Part shown: in pieces, positions 1 through 6,782 of the stretch
Layout of the letters: every line of letters starts with the position of its first letter
Numbering within the stretch: position 1 is the first letter of the stretch
Source: JAGOPO01 sp035524755
GTDB taxonomy: Bacteria; Patescibacteriota; Minisyncoccia; 2-02-FULL-40-12; GWA2-44-9
Length of the DNA: 64,000 nt
Direction of reading: 5' to 3'
Assembly (NCBI GenBank): GCA_035524755.1
Contig: DATKOD010000003.1
Coordinates: forward strand, 1 to 64,000
Notes under the pieces: generated by a model
Databases searched by the model: none
What the model saw: only the letters and a program-made list of their open reading frames with translations
Told to the model about the DNA's origin: nothing
Made by a program: the position numbers and the translations under genes

Positions 1-96
1 CTGGTACCCGATGGCACTGCACAGGATGACGACCGCGATGAGGCAGAACACCACCGCGAACAGTTCATTATCTTGCTTCGATTTCTTGTTCATCAT
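1..96 (-). CDS. small membrane protein, 3' end beyond the window
   Basis: The minus strand opens with two ATG codons (96 and 93) and stays open to the window edge, giving 32 residues. A basic, polar start (MMNKKSKQDNE) is followed by a hydrophobic helix (about residues 13-28), so it is probably a small inner-membrane protein. A TATAAT box lies 7 nt before the first ATG, implying almost no 5' leader. The C-terminus is outside the window and no family can be assigned. Confidence 0.45.
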   Translation of the reverse strand, partial: MMNKKSKQDNELFAVVFCLIAVVILCSAIGYQ

Positions 97-113
97 ACCG
101 CCCATTATAGCAT

Positions 114-647
114 TCAATGGCAATTCTGGTTCTTGCTATCCGTTACCACCGTTTCAAGGTCGGATAAACTAGTGAAATAGCCAGCATTGATTTTCTGCTG
201 CGCGACCACATAACTCTGAACCTCCTTATTGCGAGATGTCATATCGATATAATGCGAAAAAGAATCACAAAAGTCGGCTTCGTTCAGTAGTTGGCGCGTA
301 AAGGCGCTCTCGATAGTGTCGAATGTACCTAAGTAATTATCGAGATCGGTATCCGATGATTTCCCACCATGTTCAGAAAGAATCGGCAGATTATTCTCTA
401 GAGAAGCGATAATCTTCGAATTCGCTGTTGTGAAGAAGAGTGAATTTAAGGCGATATTATTCTGAGCCGAGACATAATCTTTTGCATTCCTCTCGGAGAG
501 ATATGCTTGTGCCACGAGAATCAGGGTGAAGAAAACGAGTGCCCACGTGAGTATGACCAATTTCGATGAATATCGGTCGCTGCTTTTTGCAAATTTTGAG
601 AGAACGGTCCTGAGTTCTTGAATCTCTTCGTTAAGACTGTTCGTCAT
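114..647 (-). CDS. hypothetical protein with one membrane helix
   Basis: This 177-residue protein has a polar N-terminus, one membrane helix at about residues 30-49, and a soluble helical remainder of about 125 residues with three Cys, one of them penultimate. I recognise no family. Its base composition is clearly more AT-rich than the ribosomal operon beside it (many AAT, ATT and TCT codons), which hints at a different origin. It starts at ATG just beyond the rpsI terminator and runs the same way as rpsI. Confidence 0.6.
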   Translation of the reverse strand: MTNSLNEEIQELRTVLSKFAKSSDRYSSKLVILTWALVFFTLILVAQAYLSERNAKDYVSAQNNIALNSLFFTTANSKIIASLENNLPILSEHGGKSSDTDLDNYLGTFDTIESAFTRQLLNEADFCDSFSHYIDMTSRNKEVQSYVVAQQKINAGYFTSLSDLETVVTDSKNQNCH

Positions 648-654
648 GGTTTGA

Positions 655-678
655 GAAAGGCCCCCAAAGGGGCCTTTC
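655..678 (-). terminator. Rho-independent terminator after rpsI
   Basis: A 10-bp GC-rich stem (GAAAGGCCCC with its complement) closes a 4-nt loop and, read on the minus strand, runs into TTTCT. It lies just past the rpsI stop and ends the ribosomal operon. Confidence 0.8.
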
Positions 679-682
679 AGAG

Positions 683-1201
683 TTAACGCTTTGACCAGCG
701 GGGGGCTTTGCGGGCCTTCTTGAGCCCCGGCATCTTGCGCTGGACCTGCCGCGGGTCGCGGGTGAGGAAGCCGGCCTTCTTGAGACGCTTGCGGAAGTTC
801 GCATCGAACAGTTCCAGACAGCGGGAGATGCCGTGGCGCAGCGCATCGGCCTGGCCGGAGATGCCGCCGCCGGCGATGTGGGCGGTGACCTTGAACCGGG
901 TGAGCGACTTGAGGCGCTTCAGCGGGGACTCCACGCGCTCCTGGAGCATGCGGTCGGTGAAGTACTCGCGGTAGTCCTTGTCGTTGACCATGATCAGCGC
1001 GGACTCGCCCTTGGTCTCGTCGCCGGACTTGCGCGTCATGAGCCTTGTCCGCGCGACGGCCTGCTTGCGGCGGCCGACGGCTTCGAAGTATTTCTCGGTG
1101 GCGCCGGCGGGAAGGACTTCAGGCGTGATGGGTCCGAGGTCCAAGTCCTCATCCTCGGTGGTGACGCGGTCGACGAAGGTTGTGGGTGCGGTGGGTTCCA
1201 T
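683..1201 (-). CDS. rpsI: 30S ribosomal protein S9
   Basis: This is S9 of the small subunit, whose C-terminal tail reaches the P-site tRNA. The core begins at YFEAVGRRKQAVARTRL, and the protein ends in the classic basic tail (GLKKARKAPRWSKR). The 172 residues include an acidic N-terminal extension of about 40 residues missing from E. coli S9. I chose the ATG at 1201 because it lies 2 nt after the rplM stop; the longer open frame upstream overlaps rplM and reads as out-of-frame sequence. It is the last gene of the operon. Confidence 0.95.
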   Translation of the reverse strand: MEPTAPTTFVDRVTTEDEDLDLGPITPEVLPAGATEKYFEAVGRRKQAVARTRLMTRKSGDETKGESALIMVNDKDYREYFTDRMLQERVESPLKRLKSLTRFKVTAHIAGGGISGQADALRHGISRCLELFDANFRKRLKKAGFLTRDPRQVQRKMPGLKKARKAPRWSKR

Positions 1202-1203
1202 GG

Positions 1204-1548
1204 TTATTTGACGGTCAGGTTGCGCAGAAGCCGGTCGCGGCTGCGGTTCTCGGGCAGCATGCCGCGGACGGTCCGGCGCAACACCGCCTTCTTGTCTTTG
1301 GCCCACCGCTCGCCCAGGGTCGCGGCGTACAGTCCGCCGTGGAATCCCGAGTGCCGGTAGTGGATCATGCTGGACTCCTTGGTGCCCTTGAACTCGATCT
1401 TGTCGAGGTTGTGGACCACGACTTTGACGTCCGGCGTGACGCGCGGCTCGTAGGTCGCTTTGTCTTTGCCGCGCAACAGCGTGGCGATGCGGGACGCCAT
1501 GCGTCCCAATGACTGCCCCGTCGCGTCGATTTCGTGGAGGGTGCTCAT
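1204..1548 (-). CDS. rplM: 50S ribosomal protein L13
   Basis: L13 is an early-assembly protein of the large subunit. The sequence from HEIDATGQSLGRMASRIA through GMLPENRSRDRLLRNLTV follows the family, but at 114 residues it lacks the C-terminal stretch found in E. coli L13 (142 aa). The ATG at 1548 is the natural start; upstream in-frame sequence lies within rplQ. It sits 4 nt after the rplQ stop and 2 nt before rpsI, in the usual L13-S9 pair. Confidence 0.95.
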   Translation of the reverse strand: MSTLHEIDATGQSLGRMASRIATLLRGKDKATYEPRVTPDVKVVVHNLDKIEFKGTKESSMIHYRHSGFHGGLYAATLGERWAKDKKAVLRRTVRGMLPENRSRDRLLRNLTVK

Positions 1549-1552
1549 GGTA

Positions 1553-1900
1553 TTACTTGACGAATTCGATGAGCGCCATGCGCGCGGCGTCCGAGGTGCG
1601 GGCGTCCATGTGCAGGACGCGCGTGTAGCCGCCGCTGCGGCCGGCGTAGCGGGGCGCGATGTCACGGAACAGCTTCGTGGCGGCCTTGGTGCCCACGTCG
1701 CGCAAGAGCAGCCGACGTGACGCCATCGTCCCCTTCTTGGCGGTCGTGACGAGCTTGTCGGCGGCGACTTTGAGCGTCTTGGCGCGGGCTTCGGTCGTGC
1801 GGATGCGGTCGTGCTCCACGAGCGACGTCAACAAGCCCTTGATGAGGGCTTTGCGCTGTTGGAACTGCCGACCGAATTTTCGTACGTTGCCGCGTTTCAT
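1553..1900 (-). CDS. rplQ: 50S ribosomal protein L17
   Basis: L17 is a large-subunit protein near the exit tunnel. The 115-residue product begins MKRGNVRKFGRQFQQRKAL and contains the conserved stretch around HDRIRTTEARAKTLK, close to the normal bacterial length. It follows rpoA by 15 nt, the order seen in most alpha operons, and precedes rplM. Confidence 0.95.
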   Translation of the reverse strand: MKRGNVRKFGRQFQQRKALIKGLLTSLVEHDRIRTTEARAKTLKVAADKLVTTAKKGTMASRRLLLRDVGTKAATKLFRDIAPRYAGRSGGYTRVLHMDARTSDAARMALIEFVK

Positions 1901-1915
1901 GAGCGCTGTAGGATA

Positions 1916-2683
1916 CTACTTTTTTGCTTTCTTGGCAACCTTCCCGCCTGCGCGGGCAGGCTTCGGCTTTGCGGCCTTCGCCGGCTTGGCTTCCGCCTCG
2001 GGGACCGCGATGGCCGAAATGAGCTCGAAGTGGTCCTTGAGGATGCCGGCGGCTTCCTTGACCGCCTGCTCGGGCTGGATTGTGCCGTCCGTCTCCACTT
2101 CCATCGTGACGCGGTTGTAGTCGATGCGCTGGCCGACGCGCATGTCGTCCACGGTGAAGTTCACCAGACGCACGGGCGAGTAGATGGCGTCGATGGCGAT
2201 GACGCCGATGGGGAGCTTCTCCTTCTGGAGTTCCTCGACGGATTCGTAGCCGCGGCCCTTCTTGACCGTGAGTTCCATCTCCAGGGTCGTCTTCTTGTCG
2301 GTCAGGGTGCAGATGTGCTGGGTCGGCGTGACGATGTCCACGTCGCTGGACGTGACGATGTCGGCCGCCGTGACCGCGCCCTCGCCCTTGGCCGACAGGG
2401 TCATGATGACCGGGTCGTTGGAGTACGAGCGGCAGCGGATCTTCTTGAGGTTCAGGATGATCTGGATGATGTCCTCCTGCACGCCGGCGATGGCGCCGTA
2501 CTCGTGGTCCACGCCCTTGATCTTGATGGACACGATGGCCGCCCCTTCCAGGGACGACAACAGGACGCGGCGCAGCGGGTTCGCCACGGTCGCGCCGAAA
2601 CCCGGCATCAGCGGACTGATGTCGAACACCGCGCGGTTCCCTTCCTTCTTCACTGCCTTGATGGGATCGGGGAGCTGGATCAT
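1916..2683 (-). CDS. rpoA: RNA polymerase alpha subunit without the C-terminal domain
   Basis: Alpha dimerises to seed assembly of RNA polymerase. The N-terminal assembly domain is complete (PLMPGFGATVANPLRRVLLSS near residues 24-44 and the NFTVDDMRVGQRIDYNRVTM segment near 180-200). The protein stops at 255 residues: after about residue 232 there is only a Lys/Ala/Pro-rich tail (ending GGKVAKKAKK), whereas the usual protein of about 330 aa continues into a helix-hairpin-helix domain that binds UP elements and activators. A real stop, not a visible frameshift, ends it, and rplQ follows 15 nt later. Confidence 0.95.
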   Translation of the reverse strand: MIQLPDPIKAVKKEGNRAVFDISPLMPGFGATVANPLRRVLLSSLEGAAIVSIKIKGVDHEYGAIAGVQEDIIQIILNLKKIRCRSYSNDPVIMTLSAKGEGAVTAADIVTSSDVDIVTPTQHICTLTDKKTTLEMELTVKKGRGYESVEELQKEKLPIGVIAIDAIYSPVRLVNFTVDDMRVGQRIDYNRVTMEVETDGTIQPEQAVKEAAGILKDHFELISAIAVPEAEAKPAKAAKPKPARAGGKVAKKAKK

Positions 2684-2772
2684 TACGGGTGGAGCTTGTC
2701 GCGGTGCGGACGCCAGATGAGGAGGTTACAGGTCGGTGGCTGGCGGCCGACAGCGCGATGAGCGCCGGTTAG

Positions 2773-3414
2773 TTAACGGGAATAGTATTCGATGATGGCC
2801 TGCACGTCGGCGGTCTGCACGCCCGACTCTTCCGGCACCGGTTCGCTTTTGACGGTGGCGGTCACTGCGGCGTGGTCAACGGACAGCCACGAAGGCGCGA
2901 CGGTCTTCGGGAACCAACGCGGCATCAGGGTCGAGAAATACGGCAGGGCTTTGGACTTCTCGCGGACACCGATGACGTCACCGATGCGGACGGTGATGGA
3001 CGGGGTTTTGGCGCGTGTGCCGTTCAGGGTGATGTGCCCGTGGTTGACCAGCTGGCGCGCCTGGTCGCGCGACTGCGCGACGCCCATGCGGAAGACGACG
3101 TTGTCCAGGCGCGATTCCAGGGAGCGGATGACCGTGATGAACGGCGACGTCGCTTTGACCTCCAATGCGCGCTTCACCAGGGACTTCAGCGGCTTTTCGG
3201 TGAGGCGGTACATGGCGCGCACCTTCTGCTTGGAGCGCAGCTGCATGCCGAACTCGGACATCTTGCGGGGACGGCGGCTGGGGCCGTGCTGTCCCGGCGG
3301 GTACGGGCGGCGTACGATGGCCGCTTTGGGGCCGGCCGAACGCTCGCCCTTGAGGCCGAGTTTCTCGCCCAGGCGTCGTTCGATCTTCTCTTTTGGACCG
3401 GTGTAGCGTGACAT
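2773..3414 (-). CDS. rpsD: 30S ribosomal protein S4
   Basis: S4 nucleates 30S assembly and in many bacteria represses its own operon. The 213 residues show MSRYTGPKEKIERRLGE at the start, an S4 RNA-binding domain (SRLDNVVFRMGVAQSRDQAR, near 102-121), and the variable C-terminus ending EYYSR. The N-terminal zinc cysteines of C+ type S4 are absent. An 88-nt spacer separates it from rpoA, the longest gap in the operon, and no obvious terminator was seen in it. Confidence 0.95.
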   Translation of the reverse strand: MSRYTGPKEKIERRLGEKLGLKGERSAGPKAAIVRRPYPPGQHGPSRRPRKMSEFGMQLRSKQKVRAMYRLTEKPLKSLVKRALEVKATSPFITVIRSLESRLDNVVFRMGVAQSRDQARQLVNHGHITLNGTRAKTPSITVRIGDVIGVREKSKALPYFSTLMPRWFPKTVAPSWLSVDHAAVTATVKSEPVPEESGVQTADVQAIIEYYSR

Positions 3415-3416
3415 AG

Positions 3417-3845
3417 TTAGACGCGGCGGGGCTTCGGCGCGCGGACGCCGTTGTGCGGCACCGGTGTCGAATCCATGAGCGAAGTGATGTTCAGTCCCGT
3501 GCCGGCGGTGCCGCGGATGGCCGATTCACGCGCCGGACCGACGCCTTTGATGACGATGCGGGCGTTGGTGAGGCCGAAGCGCTTGGCCTTCTCGATGGCG
3601 TCCTTGGCGACGAGGTTCGCGGCGTACGGCGTGGTCTTCTTGGAGCCCTTGAACCCGAGCAGTCCCGCGCTGGAGAACGCGATGACGTTGCCCGTCAGGT
3701 CGGTGACCGCGATGAGCGTATTGTTGTACGTGATCGTGATGTGCACGATCCCGTTGAGGACCTGCTTCTTGGCCGTCTTCTTGGGCGCCGCTGCGGCGGC
3801 TTCGGTCTGGTCCCCTTCCTTGGTGATGATGCGTTTCTTGCCCAT
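3417..3845 (-). CDS. rpsK: 30S ribosomal protein S11
   Basis: S11 lies on the 30S platform near the mRNA exit. The conserved core begins at GIVHITITYNNTLIAVTDLTG and ends with PVPHNGVRAPKPRRV, the usual C-terminus. The 142 residues include a Lys/Ala-rich N-terminal extension of about 30 residues. It is packed between rpsM and rpsD with 2-nt gaps, so the three are clearly co-transcribed. Confidence 0.95.
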   Translation of the reverse strand: MGKKRIITKEGDQTEAAAAAPKKTAKKQVLNGIVHITITYNNTLIAVTDLTGNVIAFSSAGLLGFKGSKKTTPYAANLVAKDAIEKAKRFGLTNARIVIKGVGPARESAIRGTAGTGLNITSLMDSTPVPHNGVRAPKPRRV

Positions 3846-3847
3846 GG

Positions 3848-4234
3848 TTATGTCTTGGCGTCGGACTTGATGCGGCCGGAGCCCATCGTCTTACGGACGT
3901 TGCCGCGGGTCGTGCGGCTGTTGGTGCGCGTGCGGCCGTGGACCGGCAGACGGCGCGCCAGGCGGAGCCCCTTCCAGGTGCCCAGTTCGCGGTTGTGCTT
4001 CTGGTTCGTAGCGACTTCCTTGCGCAGGTCCCCCTCGGTCTTGTAGTTCCGTTCGATGATCTTCTGGATCTTGCCCAGCTCTTCGGCGGTCAGGTCCTTG
4101 GCTTTCTTGTCGGGATCGATGCCGGCTGATTTCAAAATGATGGCCGCGTTCGACGGACCGATCCCGTAGAGGTACGGGAGGGAGAAGAGGATCTTCTTGT
4201 CGTCCGGGATTGTGACTCCGAAAATACGAGGCAT
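3848..4234 (-). CDS. rpsM: 30S ribosomal protein S13
   Basis: S13 sits in the 30S head and contacts the P-site tRNA and the 50S bridge. The sequence shows YLYGIGPSNAAIILKSAGID (the helix-hairpin-helix region) and the basic C-terminal motif HGRTRTNSRTTRG. The length of 128 aa is normal. It lies 10 nt after rpmJ and 2 nt before rpsK in the conserved order. Confidence 0.95.
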   Translation of the reverse strand: MPRIFGVTIPDDKKILFSLPYLYGIGPSNAAIILKSAGIDPDKKAKDLTAEELGKIQKIIERNYKTEGDLRKEVATNQKHNRELGTWKGLRLARRLPVHGRTRTNSRTTRGNVRKTMGSGRIKSDAKT

Positions 4235-4244
4235 GAGCGTGGAA

Positions 4245-4358
4245 TTAGCCCTGACGCTGCTTATGTTTGGCGATGACGCACAGGCAATACAACCGCTTGC
4301 CGCGGCGTACGATCTTGCACTTCTTGCAAATGGGTTTTACGGATGCGCGGACTTTCAA
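4245..4358 (-). CDS. rpmJ: 50S ribosomal protein L36 (TTG start)
   Basis: L36 is the smallest large-subunit protein. The 37-residue product begins MKVRASVKPICKKCKIVRRG and ends KHKQRQG; Cys11, Cys14, a later Cys (25 or 27) and His32 form the zinc site. It starts with TTG at 4358, overlapping the infA stop as TTGA; that overlap and the exact family N-terminus decide the start. The gene sits in its conserved place between infA and rpsM. Confidence 0.93.
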   Translation of the reverse strand: MKVRASVKPICKKCKIVRRGKRLYCLCVIAKHKQRQG

Positions 4359-4567
4359 TTGCGATATACGATGCGGCCGCGCGCACGGTCGGGAGAGACT
4401 TCGATGGTGACCTTGTCTCCCACCAGGACCTTGATGTAGCGCAGGCGCATCTTCCCCGCCAAGTAGGCCAGCACTACGGTGCCGTCCTCGAGCTGGACGC
4501 GGAAGGTGGTGTCAGGGAGGGCCTCGATGACCGTCCCGACCGTCTTATCTTTCTTTTGGTCGTTCAA
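4355..4567 (-). CDS. infA: translation initiation factor IF-1 (TTG start)
   Basis: IF-1 blocks the ribosomal A site during initiation. The 70-residue OB-fold protein shows GTVIEALPDTTFRVQLEDG near residues 11-29 and the usual end VTIEVSPDRARGRIVYRN. The start codon is TTG; no in-frame ATG lies upstream before a stop. It is first in the operon, with its promoter just upstream, and its stop overlaps the rpmJ start. In many genomes secY-adk-map precede infA; here a large membrane protein gene does. Confidence 0.93.
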   Translation of the reverse strand: MNDQKKDKTVGTVIEALPDTTFRVQLEDGTVVLAYLAGKMRLRYIKVLVGDKVTIEVSPDRARGRIVYRN

Positions 4568-4590
4568 TAGGGATGCAACTACCGGAGGAT

Positions 4591-4619
4591 ATCCTAGCAG
4601 AGTGCGCGCTCCCTGTCAA
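4591..4619 (-). promoter_or_regulatory. promoter of the infA-rpsI operon
   Basis: On the minus strand TTGACA (4619-4614), a 17-nt spacer and TAGGAT (4596-4591) form a near-consensus sigma70-type promoter. The -35 box overlaps the last codons of the upstream gene. The predicted +1 is near 4584, about 17 nt before the infA TTG. Confidence 0.85.
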
Positions 4620-6436
4620 CGCTCCACGAAGTCGACCTGGATACGGGCGGTATCAGCGGGTAAATGGCTCACCCAGAAGGGCCGGAGCGTCAGGGTCGCC
4701 TGCTGGATGTCGTCGCGGCCCCCCACGTACTGCTGGAATGCCGCGGTATCCATGCCTTTGACCGCCGTCGCCAGTCCGGCGGCATCCACCGGGTCATAGC
4801 CGTTGCCGGTCACATCCGCGGTGAACGTGAGCTTCTGCAGGGTATCATCGTACGCGACATTGCTGAGTTTCACGGTCAGTTGGTCTGCCTGAACGTTCAG
4901 GCGGTCCTTGCGCAGGATGGTGTCGGCGATGAGCTTGTCCAGATCCGCCTGACGGAACGCGACGGTTTTGAGCGTCACCGTGGCCGTCACCGATACCGAG
5001 GCCGCCGCGTCATCAGGCTGAGCGTCCGACGTGAAGGTCGGTGTGCTTCCGGGTGCGTCGTCGGCGATGCGCATGCCGCCGGTCTGTGATTTCAGAGCAT
5101 CGGCGATGAGCGCTGCGACATCGGACGTCGCGGCGGTCTTCGCGGCGTCGTAATCCGCTTGGGTCACGACCGCTGACGGACCGTTGGCGCCACCGGACAT
5201 CGGTGCCGTCGAGACGCCATAGATCTTGGCCGCACGGTCGGTGTCGCCCTTCTCCACGAATGCGGCGATGGTGAACTTCCCGGCGGCGATGTTGTAATCG
5301 GTACCCGGCTTATCGGCGATGACGCTCACCGTGACACTGCCCGGGACGGCGCTTCCCTTGACGACGGTGGAGCCGGGGACCGTGACCGTGGACAGCGTGC
5401 GGAATACCAGCCCGTTCGGTGCGGTGAACCGTGTCGTCGCGATGAGCGTCTGCGGCGTCGAAGAGTATCCGTTGTACACTGTGAGCGTTCCTTTCGCTTT
5501 GGACGCGACATCGCGCGAACCGGTCGCGGCGACGCTGTGCGTAGCGGATTTGGACATCTCCAGGAGCTGCCCCGGAAGGTTTCCGAACGTAGCGTCGACG
5601 GAAGCGATCGAACCGGACACCGAGACGGCGATGTGCTCATCCACGGGCTGGCTGGCAGGGGCGACCGCGATGACCGCGGAGCCTGCGGTCAGGTATACGA
5701 CGATGCCCACGATGAGCACCGCGCCGATCAGGAGTGCGATGACGGTCTTTCGCGTCAACCACGCGATAGATGCTCCCGGGAATCGCAGCCGGCGGAGCGG
5801 GGATGACCGCGGCCGTGGGACGATCGTCCCCTGCTGTGCCGCACGATCGCGCCATACCTTATCGATGTAATCGAAGCTGTCCTCGGTCGGCGATACGGCC
5901 GTGGCCGGTTTTTTGGTCCGGACCATTGCGAGGTCCGCATCCGCTTCCACCTCCTGATTGGTGACCGGTTCTTCTCCCTCGGTCCCTTCCACATGGAATC
6001 CCGGAACGATATCGCTCTCGGCATCGGCATCATCCGGAGATGTCACCTGCTGCCGTTCATCGGAGGTCAGCGGCACGTCCTCCTCGAACGCATCCTCGCT
6101 CGGGTCCTGGATTTCCGGATCGGACGGCGGTGGATAGGTCGCCGCAGTGACGGCCTTCGGTTTGCGTACCCGCTTGGTCGTTGCGGATACCATGACATTG
6201 AACCCGTGAGCCCGTGCCCGGGCGGCGATGTCCGAGTTCGTGGTCAGGATCGAGATCGTCTTGCCGGCAGATGACGCTTCACCGGCAAAAGCGGCGAAAT
6301 GGTCGTCTGAACGGAATATCTTCCCGTTCTTCGGCAGGACGAAAATCACTTCGCCGGCAGGTGCGGACCGGAAAACATCCAGAATATCAGCCAAGGAGTC
6401 GTCCTTCAGGATATTGATTATCTTGATGCCGGCCAT
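4616..6436 (-). CDS. large single-pass membrane protein, baseplate-J-like periplasmic region
   Basis: The 606-residue protein has a small cytoplasmic N-terminal domain (about 1-90), an acidic linker, a membrane helix near residues 232-252 (TVIALLIGAVLIVGIVVYLT), and a long outer part rich in Thr, Val and Ala. The stretch around GTLTVYNGYSSTPQTLIATT and FTAPNGLVFRT resembles proteins annotated in CPR genomes as baseplate J/gp47 family; this is from memory, not a search. A weak AGGA lies before the ATG. It is directly upstream of, and slightly overlaps, the infA promoter. Its function is unknown, perhaps in an envelope-spanning assembly. Confidence 0.75.
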   Translation of the reverse strand: MAGIKIINILKDDSLADILDVFRSAPAGEVIFVLPKNGKIFRSDDHFAAFAGEASSAGKTISILTTNSDIAARARAHGFNVMVSATTKRVRKPKAVTAATYPPPSDPEIQDPSEDAFEEDVPLTSDERQQVTSPDDADAESDIVPGFHVEGTEGEEPVTNQEVEADADLAMVRTKKPATAVSPTEDSFDYIDKVWRDRAAQQGTIVPRPRSSPLRRLRFPGASIAWLTRKTVIALLIGAVLIVGIVVYLTAGSAVIAVAPASQPVDEHIAVSVSGSIASVDATFGNLPGQLLEMSKSATHSVAATGSRDVASKAKGTLTVYNGYSSTPQTLIATTRFTAPNGLVFRTLSTVTVPGSTVVKGSAVPGSVTVSVIADKPGTDYNIAAGKFTIAAFVEKGDTDRAAKIYGVSTAPMSGGANGPSAVVTQADYDAAKTAATSDVAALIADALKSQTGGMRIADDAPGSTPTFTSDAQPDDAAASVSVTATVTLKTVAFRQADLDKLIADTILRKDRLNVQADQLTVKLSNVAYDDTLQKLTFTADVTGNGYDPVDAAGLATAVKGMDTAAFQQYVGGRDDIQQATLTLRPFWVSHLPADTARIQVDFVER

Positions 6437-6509
6437 AGCAGTTCCTATTCACTATATATCATTGGTATCGCCATGTATACCCCTACGTCTGTGCACATAG
6501 GAAGGTTTA

Positions 6510-6538
6510 TTGACCTTATCGAAAAACTATGCTACGAT
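6510..6538 (+). promoter_or_regulatory. promoter of the 64-aa membrane protein gene
   Basis: TTGACC (6510-6515), a 17-nt spacer and TACGAT (6533-6538) preceded by TGC form an extended -10 promoter. The predicted +1 at 6545 is the first G of the GGAGG ribosome-binding site, so the leader is only about 10 nt. Confidence 0.8.
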
Positions 6539-6554
6539 AGCCATGGAGGCTCAG

Positions 6555-6749
6555 ATGAAACAGCGACTGTTCTTCGTCGGCAAGATTTTCGGTATCATCG
6601 CCGTCGGGGCGACCAGCGTCGCGGCATGCGCGGTTCTGATCCGGAGCGTCGCCGATGCGCAGCAGGTGCGCAGGCGGCTCGCCGGGATCTCCGAGCAGGA
6701 GCTGGCCGACCGCCTCGAGCGTGCCCACCGAGAATTCGAAATCCGCTGA
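6555..6749 (+). CDS. small membrane protein, 64 aa
   Basis: The ATG at 6555 follows GGAGG at 6545-6549 with ideal spacing, which decides against the upstream TTG of the same frame (that lies inside the promoter). The product has a short basic start, one hydrophobic helix (about residues 7-28) and a charged helical tail (ISEQELADRLERAHREFEIR). It forms a monocistronic unit with its own promoter and terminator. No family is recognised. Confidence 0.75.
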   Translation: MKQRLFFVGKIFGIIAVGATSVAACAVLIRSVADAQQVRRRLAGISEQELADRLERAHREFEIR

Positions 6750-6757
6750 CATCATCC

Positions 6758-6782
6758 GGGGAGGCATCCGCCTCCCCTTTTC
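6758..6782 (+). terminator. Rho-independent terminator
   Basis: GGGGAGG and CCTCCCC form a 7-bp stem followed by four T residues. It ends the 64-aa gene and abuts the convergent helicase gene. Confidence 0.85.

Noticed and set aside
1811..2761. 316-aa plus-strand open frame opposite rpoA
   Set aside because: It is the reverse frame of a certain gene, rich in Asp/Val/Leu/Arg with no motifs.
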